From: Lachnospiraceae bacterium
GTDB lineage: Bacteria; Bacillota; Clostridia; Lachnospirales; Lachnospiraceae
DNA: 18,159 nt
Assembly: GCA_009774615.1 (NCBI GenBank)
Contig: VSOC01000076.1
Location: 1-18,159 of the forward strand
Reading direction: 5' to 3'
Part shown: piece after piece, positions 7,649-13,170 of the stretch
Layout of the letters: each line of letters starts with the position of its first letter
Numbering within the stretch: position 1 is the first letter of the stretch
Translations under genes and position numbers: made by a program
The notes under the pieces: model-generated
Databases searched by the model: none
Seen by the model: the letters and a program-made list of their open reading frames with translations, nothing else
Told to the model about the DNA's origin: nothing

Positions 7649-7732
7649 CAATAAAAAGGGCAGAAATATCAACAGATTTTTTGCAGAGGCAATATTTTGT
7701 ATAGTTTTGTAAAGTCACGAAAGGATGGATGG

Positions 7733-8614
7733 ATGGCAGATCTTGGAATACCGAAGAATACCATAGAATTAATTCAAAAACATCAGTTTGTTTTCCAGAA
7801 AAAATTCGGGCAGAATTTTTTGATTGATCCGCATGTGCTGGATAAGATTATCCGGGCGGCACAGATAGAAAAGGAAGATGTAGTGCTGGAAATCGGCCCG
7901 GGAATCGGAACGATGACGCAGTGCCTGGCAGAATCTGCGCGTCAGGTAATCGCAGTGGAGATTGACGATCATTTAATTCCTATTCTGCAGGAAACGCTGA
8001 AGGATTACGATAATGTTAAGGTGATTCACGGGGATATTTTAAAAGTAGATATCCATGCTCTGGCCCGCGAATATCATAAGGGAAAGCCGCTGAAGGTGGT
8101 GGCAAATCTTCCCTATTACATTACCACGCCGATTATTATGGGACTGTTTGAAGAACATGTGCCTGTAGATTCCATTACCGTGATGGTGCAGAAGGAGGTG
8201 GCACAGAGGATGGAAGCAGGGCCGGGGACGAAGGATTATGGTGCGCTTTCCCTGGCTGTGCAGTATTATGCCAGTCCTTATCTGGTTGCTAATGTTCCGC
8301 CAAACTGCTTTATTCCGCGCCCGAGTGTGGGGTCCGCTGTTATCCGCCTGACTTGTCACACAAAGCCGCCGATTGAGGTTGAGGATGAAAAGCTGATGTT
8401 TAACCTGATCCGTGCTTCATTTAACCAGAGGAGAAAAACCCTGCAGAACGGACTGAACAATGCAGCAGAAATTCCCTACAGCAAAGAGGAAATTGCACAG
8501 GTGATTGAAAGTCTGGGATTTTCGCCGACGGTGCGTGGAGAGGCATTGACACTGGAGCAGTTTGCAGCGCTGGCCAATGGTTTTTCACGGATTTCAAACG
8601 GGAAAGATGGTTGA
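7733..8614 (+). CDS. ksgA: 16S rRNA dimethyladenosine transferase (KsgA/RsmA)
   Basis: Dimethylates two adjacent adenines in the 3'-terminal hairpin of 16S rRNA using S-adenosylmethionine, a late step in small-subunit assembly. The protein is 293 residues from the ATG at 7733. FGQNFLID, then the SAM-binding motif I VLEIGPGIGTMT, the catalytic motif NLPYYITTPI, and the C-terminal IPRPSVGSAVIRL and FNQRRKTLQNGL are all present. Three ATGs overlap in a GGATGGATGGATGG run; only 7733 is in frame and follows AAGGA at 7 nt, so the in-frame TTG at 7697 is rejected as the start. Resistance to kasugamycin follows from loss of this gene in bacteria generally; here the gene looks intact. Confidence 0.96.
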   Translation: MADLGIPKNTIELIQKHQFVFQKKFGQNFLIDPHVLDKIIRAAQIEKEDVVLEIGPGIGTMTQCLAESARQVIAVEIDDHLIPILQETLKDYDNVKVIHGDILKVDIHALAREYHKGKPLKVVANLPYYITTPIIMGLFEEHVPVDSITVMVQKEVAQRMEAGPGTKDYGALSLAVQYYASPYLVANVPPNCFIPRPSVGSAVIRLTCHTKPPIEVEDEKLMFNLIRASFNQRRKTLQNGLNNAAEIPYSKEEIAQVIESLGFSPTVRGEALTLEQFAALANGFSRISNGKDG

Positions 8615-8707
8615 GAGATGCCGGGGAATATGTGGGGAAGCAGAAGCACAGTGAAGAGAAAAACGGAAGAGAGAAATGGGAAAAAAATATAAGAAAAAGA
8701 AAAAATT
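8615..8707. other. Purine-rich gap between ksgA and its terminator
   Basis: Strongly A/G-rich on the plus strand. A 24-codon ORF from 8618 and an ORF from 8676 that runs through the terminator hairpin both lack convincing ribosome sites, so I do not call genes. Its A-rich end supplies the U-run for minus-strand termination. Confidence 0.5.
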
Positions 8708-8741
8708 CCGGCAGAGTGAAAATTCGCTCTGCCGGTTTTTT
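8704..8741. terminator. Strong intrinsic terminator between convergent ksgA and nagB, probably bidirectional
   Basis: CCGGCAGAG and CTCTGCCGG form a 9-bp stem around a 10-nt loop, followed on the plus strand by TTTTTT. On the minus strand the same stem is followed by a U-rich stretch (the complement of the A-rich run before 8708), so it can also end the nagB transcript, whose stop is at 8829. Confidence 0.92.
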
Positions 8742-8828
8742 ATGCATCAGTGTACAAAAATGATCACAAAAAGGACATTTTCAGTACGTGACAGCAGCCT
8801 CTCGGTTTGTATCTGCAGCAGGGGGGTG

Positions 8829-9560
8829 TTACAGGTTAAACTTAGAAAGAGCTGCCTCATCTGCAACAACAATTACATTCGGATGCATCTGCAAAATGGA
8901 TGCAGGTACATGCGAAGTAACCGGGCCGCAGAGAGCATCATAAAGAATTTGTGCCTTTTCATTCCCGCTCACGATAAGTAAGATTTTGCGAGCCGCCATG
9001 ATGGTGCCGATTCCCATGGTAAATGCCTGTTTGGGAACATCATCGATGGAAGCGAAAAAGCGTTTATTGGCCTCAATGGTACTGGGCTGCAGATCTACGC
9101 AGTGGGTTCCCATTGCAAAATAATCGGAAGGTTCGTTGAAACCGATATGTCCATTATGTCCTAATCCTAAAAGCTGTAAATCTACACCGCCCAGGCCGCG
9201 GATAACCTGATCATAGCGGGCAGCTTCGGCCTTCGCATCGGAGGTAGTCCCGTCAGGGATGTTGGTGTTTCCCATGTTAATATTAATGTGCTGGAATAAA
9301 TTGTGGTACATAAAATAGTAATAACTCTGGTCATTCTCTCGGGTAAGACCACGGTATTCATCCAGGTTAGCCGTTTTCACTTCGGAAAAATCAAGTTCAC
9401 CGTCCTTGAAGCGCTCGATAAGGTACTTGTAGGTGCCTAATGGGCTGGAACCGGTAGCCAGGCCAAGTACAGAATCCGGCTTCAGGGTAACCTGTGCGGC
9501 GATGACCGAAGCAGCTTTCCGGCTTAAGGCGTCATAGTCTTTAGTCTTGTAAATTCTCAT
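8829..9560 (-). CDS. nagB: Glucosamine-6-phosphate deaminase
   Basis: Converts glucosamine-6-phosphate to fructose-6-phosphate plus ammonia, feeding amino sugars into glycolysis (cytosol). At 243 residues it is the short Firmicute form without the allosteric C-terminal extension of the enteric enzyme. Motifs: GLATGSSPLGTY (phosphate binding), NLDEYRGL with the catalytic Asp, and LLGLGHNGHIGFNEP carrying the His/Glu pair. GGGAGGG lies 8 nt before the ATG. It is transcribed alone from its own promoter; nagA and a GntR-type regulator, frequent partners, are not in the window. Confidence 0.96.
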   Translation of the reverse strand: MRIYKTKDYDALSRKAASVIAAQVTLKPDSVLGLATGSSPLGTYKYLIERFKDGELDFSEVKTANLDEYRGLTRENDQSYYYFMYHNLFQHININMGNTNIPDGTTSDAKAEAARYDQVIRGLGGVDLQLLGLGHNGHIGFNEPSDYFAMGTHCVDLQPSTIEANKRFFASIDDVPKQAFTMGIGTIMAARKILLIVSGNEKAQILYDALCGPVTSHVPASILQMHPNVIVVADEAALSKFNL

Positions 9561-9613
9561 GATGAAAACCCTCCCAATAAATAAAAAAAATTTTTACCGC
9601 TTTGCTTACCTAT

Positions 9614-9642
9614 AGGATAACATTTTCGAGGAATAATTTCAA
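9614..9642 (-). promoter_or_regulatory. Promoter of nagB
   Basis: Minus strand: TTGAAA (9637-9642), 17-nt spacer, TATCCT (9614-9619) with an upstream TG one base away (extended -10). The leader to the ATG is about 50 nt and A/T-rich. Confidence 0.7.
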
Positions 9643-9690
9643 TGCTTATTTGCATAAAATAAAAAGTAAAGTTCCGCCTTAGCATAGAAA

Positions 9691-9736
9691 CACAAGTTTT
9701 TGTGAAAAATTTGGCAAATTTTTGTGCGAGGCGCAC
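9691..9736. repeat. Three consecutive palindromes upstream of the modular unknown gene
   Basis: CACAA...TTGTG (9691-9704), AAAAATTT-GGC-AAATTTTT (9705-9723, 8-bp arms) and GTGCG-AGG-CGCAC (9724-9736, 5-bp arms) abut one another. TTTTTGTG also occurs twice as a direct repeat. They end 32 nt before the GTG start at 9769, in a 208-nt gap where no good sigma-A promoter for the plus-strand gene is visible. They may be operators or leader structure; function not known. Confidence 0.45.
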
Positions 9737-9768
9737 GAATAAATTAAGAAGTGGAAGGGGAGGGCGAT

Positions 9769-11601
9769 GTGACAGAATTTAAAAGACTGATCTCATATCT
9801 TTATGAATATGAGGGAAAAGTGAAGGGGAAGAATGTAGGCTTTGTAAAACTGGAAACCAGAAACGGGTTATGTAAACTGAATGTCAGCATAAGAAAGCTT
9901 TATCTGGGAAGCGGAAATCTCGGCGTTTATCTTTTATCCGCCCGCAGGGAAATCTTTCTTGGAAACCTGATACTGCGCAATGGCGGCGGGGAGTTCCGCA
10001 CGACGCTGCAGGCCGCCGATGTCGAACAGTCAGGCGATAGCATAGAGGATTGCTACGGCTTGACCATCCATGAAAAAAAAGATTCCTGGAAGGTATATAC
10101 AACGATTTGGGAGGACAGCATAGCCCAGGCTGCCGAATTGACATCAGGTCAAAGCCGAGGGCAGGCTGGCGAACGGATATCCGGTCAAAGCATAGCGCGA
10201 GCTGCCGAACGGACATCTGGTCAAAGCAGAGGGGGAGAAGCAGGAGAAGAAATCTCATCGGTTTCAGCGCTTTCGTCTGTGGAGGAAGCAGTGGTACAGG
10301 CGGCAGAGGTGGCATTTGCACCGGTGAAAGAGAATCGTGCTGCGGAAATGATGGCAGGAACGGAGTCTGCGAATGAGAGCGAGATAAGAATAAGGGATAA
10401 CGGAGAAGAAAAAAGGAGTGAACAGCCGGGAAGGAGCGAACAGTCAAAGGAGAACAAACCATTTAAAGGAAGTGAGCGGCCGGAAAGTAGTGAACGGACA
10501 GAAAAGAACGAAGTATCCGTAAGCGATGAATGGCAAAAGGAGAGCAAAGAGCCGGAAAAGAGTAAATACACAAAAAATGAATTGAATGCTGAGAATTTTG
10601 TGCATAAGAATCAAAAAGAAGAGGCTGAAGGAGATAGAAAAGATGGTTTAAATATAACCGTAAAAGAAACTTTAAAAGGAAATGGAAAAGAAACGGTAAA
10701 AGAAGACAGAAAAGATAAAATTACGGAAATGACGACTTCATCAAACCGCCCGCAGCAGTCTGCAGGAAATCGAATTACCCGCAGCCGCATGAACAGCTAT
10801 ACCATGGCACCCCGCCGCTCTATGGGGCTGCCCAGGGAGAATCAGCAGCAGGAAAGGACACGGATGGGGAATCAGAAGTTTTTTCATCCACCGGTATTGG
10901 GGCAGCAGCCGTTAAATCCGCAGGTGCAGGGGAATCCTCCGTTGAATGCACAGCTACTAAGCCAACAGCCGTTAAACACACAGCCGTTAAGCCATCAGCC
11001 GTTAAACGCACAACCATTAAACCAACAGCCGCTAAGCCAGCAGTCAATGAACCAGCAGCCGCTAAACCAACAGCCGCTAAATCAACAGCCATTAAATCAA
11101 CAGTCGTTTATCCGGCAGCAGGAGGAAGAGCCTTTGATTGTGGGAGATCCGGAAGCTCTGGCAAAGCTGGAAGAGGAGGAGAAGATTCCTCCTGTTCCGT
11201 TATGGGATTTTCTTTCAAAGACATATCCGAAGATACAGGCATTTGAGAGTCAGTATGGGTGTGAAATTCTGGTGATAAAGCCGCAGGATATCGGACTTTT
11301 GCCAAGGGAGGTCTGGATTTACGGAAATAACAGTTTTCTTCTCCATGGCTATTATAATTACCGCTACCTGATTCTGGCGCGGCTGGAAAATCCGCAGGGA
11401 TTTCCTCGTTATCTTCTGGGTGTGCCGGGTCATTATTTCAACAATGAAAAGTACATGGCTTCCATGTTCGGTTTTCCTAATTTTGTTCTCTCGAAAAAGC
11501 AGCAGGCCCAGGACGGGCGGTTTGGCTACTGGTATACGGATATCCGTCTGGGAGAGCAGAATGTGGCTTCGGCAGCCGTGCGCCGTGTACAGACACCGTA
11601 G
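9769..11601 (+). CDS. Uncharacterised modular protein with two tandem-repeat arrays in a long disordered linker
   Basis: Function not recognised. Starting at GTG 9769 (AGGGGAGG 5 nt upstream; the GTG at 9751 lies before that site) it has 610 residues. Residues 1-116 look like a compact beta-rich domain (VGFVKLETRNG, LYLGSGNLGVYLL, EIFLGNLILRNGGGEF, YTTIWED). Residues 117-467 are low complexity: three 12-residue repeats of the S-x-x-x-A-x-E-x-x-S-G-Q type, a Lys/Glu/Ser-rich stretch, then about 14 pentads of the QQPLN type at 379-447. Residues about 468-610 form a second folded-looking domain rich in Trp/Tyr/Gly (PLWDFLSKTYPKIQAFE, REVWIYGNNSF, FPRYLLGVPGHYFNNEKY, GFPNFVLSKKQQ). No signal peptide or membrane helix. 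The end domains resemble uncharacterised Lachnospiraceae proteins, possibly DUF6128, which I could not check. Confidence 0.82.
   Translation: MTEFKRLISYLYEYEGKVKGKNVGFVKLETRNGLCKLNVSIRKLYLGSGNLGVYLLSARREIFLGNLILRNGGGEFRTTLQAADVEQSGDSIEDCYGLTIHEKKDSWKVYTTIWEDSIAQAAELTSGQSRGQAGERISGQSIARAAERTSGQSRGGEAGEEISSVSALSSVEEAVVQAAEVAFAPVKENRAAEMMAGTESANESEIRIRDNGEEKRSEQPGRSEQSKENKPFKGSERPESSERTEKNEVSVSDEWQKESKEPEKSKYTKNELNAENFVHKNQKEEAEGDRKDGLNITVKETLKGNGKETVKEDRKDKITEMTTSSNRPQQSAGNRITRSRMNSYTMAPRRSMGLPRENQQQERTRMGNQKFFHPPVLGQQPLNPQVQGNPPLNAQLLSQQPLNTQPLSHQPLNAQPLNQQPLSQQSMNQQPLNQQPLNQQPLNQQSFIRQQEEEPLIVGDPEALAKLEEEEKIPPVPLWDFLSKTYPKIQAFESQYGCEILVIKPQDIGLLPREVWIYGNNSFLLHGYYNYRYLILARLENPQGFPRYLLGVPGHYFNNEKYMASMFGFPNFVLSKKQQAQDGRFGYWYTDIRLGEQNVASAAVRRVQTP
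10117..10224 (+). repeat. 36-bp tandem repeat, three units, within the modular unknown gene
   Basis: Three in-frame 12-codon units encode SIAQAAELTSGQ, SRGQAGERISGQ and SIARAAERTSGQ; a decayed fourth (SRGGEAGEEIS) follows. The DNA words GGTCAAAGC and GCTGCCGAA or GCTGGCGAA recur at 36-nt spacing, so the repetition is at DNA level as well as protein level. Confidence 0.8.
10903..11109 (+). repeat. 15-bp tandem repeat array encoding QQPLN-type pentads
   Basis: About 14 consecutive 5-codon units starting QQPLN, PQVQG, NPPLN, AQLLS and ending with three QQPLN units and QQSF. The 15-nt unit is close to CAGCAGCCGTTAAAC. Units are divergent at the 5' end and nearly identical at the 3' end, as expected when recent duplications occurred there. 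All lengths keep frame, so copy-number change would alter linker length without breaking the gene. Confidence 0.88.
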
Positions 11602-11652
11602 CGGGAGTTATTTACAGGGAAATTTACAGGAAAATGGATAGTTCAATTTGTA
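11602..11652. other. Short convergent gap without a recognisable terminator
   Basis: The 51 nt between the stops of the modular unknown gene (plus) and the radical SAM gene (minus) contain a direct repeat TTTACAGG(G)AAA at about 11611-11634 but no GC-rich stem with a U-run on either strand. Confidence 0.5.
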
Positions 11653-12345
11653 TTAATCGACCCCGCGCAGGCTTACCTGTTTTACATAAGGTTTAACGAT
11701 AGCGGCAAAGGACAGAAGCTCTTCTTTCGTGCAGCTTGTAAATCCCGGCTGGAGAACATTTTCGGAATCAACATAGTTTTGCAGGAAATACTGGGAGGCT
11801 CCTGCAAGCCAGGTCCCTATCTCCTCAAAATCCTGGGCGCAGTGAAGTTCACGGACGACGGTTGTCCGAAATTCATAAGGTTTATCCCAGTGTTTTAAGA
11901 AGTCAACGGATTCCCGGATAGATGCTAAGTCGATATCCGGGCATCCGCTGGTTTCGCCGTAATGTGTTGGCCCGTTTTTAATATCCATGGCAACATAATC
12001 CAAAAGATGCTTTTCGCATAATTGTTTCAGCCTTTCCGGGCGGGAACCGTTGGTATCCAGCTTAATTTCCAATCCAAGAGAACGGATGCTGCGGATAAAG
12101 TCTTCGATATCCGGCTGCAGCAGAGGTTCGCCGCCGGTAATGCATACCCCTTCTAAGATTCCCGCCCTTTTTTTCAAAACATTTAAAATTTCTTCAGCAG
12201 TAAAGACTGCTTCCGCATCGGCAGGCAATAGTTCCCGGTTATGGCAGAATGGGCAGCGAAAATTGCAGCCTCCGGTAAAAAGAACTGCAGCGATGTGTCC
12301 GGGATAATCTAATAATGTTGTTTTCTGAAAGCCGCATAATTTCAT
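11653..12345 (-). CDS. Radical SAM activating enzyme, anaerobic ribonucleotide reductase type (NrdG2-like)
   Basis: Predicted iron-sulfur enzyme that uses S-adenosylmethionine to install a glycyl radical on a partner enzyme; cytosolic and oxygen sensitive. The 230-residue protein opens with GFQKTTLLDYPGHIAAV and has the cluster motif CNFRCPFC (Cys27, 31, 34). ITGGEPLLQ and KLDTNGSRPE are typical radical SAM motifs, followed by DYVAMDIKNG and YEFRTTVV. This opening is characteristic of the second family annotated as anaerobic ribonucleoside-triphosphate reductase activators rather than of short E. coli-type NrdG (about 150 residues) or PflA. No nrdD or other glycyl radical enzyme is in the window, so the partner is unproven. 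AGGAGG precedes the ATG by 8 nt. Confidence 0.87.
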   Translation of the reverse strand: MKLCGFQKTTLLDYPGHIAAVLFTGGCNFRCPFCHNRELLPADAEAVFTAEEILNVLKKRAGILEGVCITGGEPLLQPDIEDFIRSIRSLGLEIKLDTNGSRPERLKQLCEKHLLDYVAMDIKNGPTHYGETSGCPDIDLASIRESVDFLKHWDKPYEFRTTVVRELHCAQDFEEIGTWLAGASQYFLQNYVDSENVLQPGFTSCTKEELLSFAAIVKPYVKQVSLRGVD

Positions 12346-12433
12346 GGCAAATTCCTCCTTGCGATATTCTTTTTAAGCATGTATACTGTTACTGCATCGG
12401 CATTGTCTGAACATAAACAGCAACAATGTTCCT

Positions 12434-12442
12434 ATTATAGCA
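12434..12442 (-). promoter_or_regulatory. Probable extended -10 promoter of the radical SAM activase gene
   Basis: On the minus strand TGCTATAAT (TG one base before a perfect TATAAT at 12434-12439). No good -35 box lies 16-18 nt upstream, consistent with an extended -10 promoter. Transcription would start near 12427, about 80 nt before the ATG. I see no convincing promoter for the divergent tadA gene in the same 157-nt gap. Confidence 0.5.
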
Positions 12443-12502
12443 TTGTTTGTGATGAAAAATAGATACCACAGAAGTATATGCTTTTTATAAGGAGTTTTTA
12501 TT

Positions 12503-13009
12503 ATGCCCAAGATTTCACTGCCGCCCGTTTCTGAAGATGAAAAATATATGAAAGAGGCTATTCGTCAGGCGAAAAAGGCTCTTGCGCTAAATGAGGTTCC
12601 CATTGGCTGTGTAATTGTCCATGAGGGAAAGATTATCGGACGGGGATATAACCGGAGAATGACAGACCACACGACTTTAGCTCACGCAGAAATTATAGCC
12701 ATCCGAAAAGCCTGCAGGCAGGTGGGGGACTGGCGGCTGGAAAACTGCCGGATTTATATTACCTTAGAACCCTGTCCCATGTGTGCCGGAGCCATTGTCC
12801 AGGCCAGGATTCCGGAAGTGATTATCGGCTGCATGAATCCCAAGGCGGGCTGTGCCGGTTCGGTGCTTGATCTTTTGCACCAGGAGGGCTTCAACCACCG
12901 ATGCGGGGTAAAAACCGGAACGCTGGGGGAAGAGTGCTCGCAGATGATGCGTTCTTTTTTTAAGGAACTGCGGGAAAAAGAGAAGGAAAAAAAGAAAACA
13001 CAGGGGTAA
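12503..13009 (+). CDS. tadA: tRNA-specific adenosine deaminase (A34 to inosine)
   Basis: Deaminates the wobble adenosine of tRNA-Arg(ACG) to inosine, letting one tRNA read several Arg codons; an essential cytosolic enzyme in most bacteria. At 168 residues it is typical. Zinc and catalytic residues of the cytidine-deaminase fold are present: HAEII with His61 and the proton-shuttling Glu63, then PCPMCAGAI with Cys91 and Cys94. GYNRRMTDHTTLAHAE is the expected tRNA-binding context. AAGGAG lies 8 nt before the ATG. The C-terminus ends in a Lys/Glu-rich tail (KELREKEKEKKK). It is divergent from the radical SAM gene and followed by a 161-nt gap. That gap contains the gdpP promoter and no convincing terminator or SRP RNA. 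Confidence 0.95.
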   Translation: MPKISLPPVSEDEKYMKEAIRQAKKALALNEVPIGCVIVHEGKIIGRGYNRRMTDHTTLAHAEIIAIRKACRQVGDWRLENCRIYITLEPCPMCAGAIVQARIPEVIIGCMNPKAGCAGSVLDLLHQEGFNHRCGVKTGTLGEECSQMMRSFFKELREKEKEKKKTQG

Positions 13010-13079
13010 ACCGGCGTAAAGTGCAGCCAAAACCACCAGGGATTTTCCGGTGCCGATTTTCCTGCGCCAATATTTTTCA

Positions 13080-13108
13080 TGGACGGATACCCTTTTTTAT
13101 GCTATAAT
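13080..13108 (+). promoter_or_regulatory. Promoter of the gdpP-rplI-dnaB-sua5 operon
   Basis: TGGACG (13080-13085, four of six matches to the -35 consensus), a 17-nt spacer and a perfect TATAAT (13103-13108) preceded by TGC, so an extended -10. Transcription would start near 13115, about 55 nt before the gdpP ATG. Confidence 0.8.
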
Positions 13109-13170
13109 GGTTTGATAAGCCGCAAAAAGGCAAAACAATAACTAAAGTCCATACAAAATAGGAGAACGCG

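Noticed and set aside
8676..8981. 101-codon ORF running from the ksgA tail through the terminator
   Set aside because: It reads straight through the terminator stem and into the antisense of nagB; lysine-rich start reflects the A-rich terminator flank.
9884..10462. 192-codon minus-strand ORF opposite the modular unknown gene
   Set aside because: Pro/Leu/Ser/Arg-rich translation typical of the complement of repeats and Lys/Glu codons; no ribosome site. The plus-strand frame has an SD, continuous conserved-looking ends and far greater length.
10903..11109. Possible CRISPR array
   Set aside because: Units are contiguous 15-mers with no unique spacers, in frame within a coding gene; they encode Gln/Pro/Leu/Asn pentads.
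13010..13079. SRP 4.5S/scRNA gene downstream of tadA
   Set aside because: I looked because ffs often follows tadA in Firmicutes, but the conserved GGAA-tetraloop stem region is absent and only weak imperfect stems are present.
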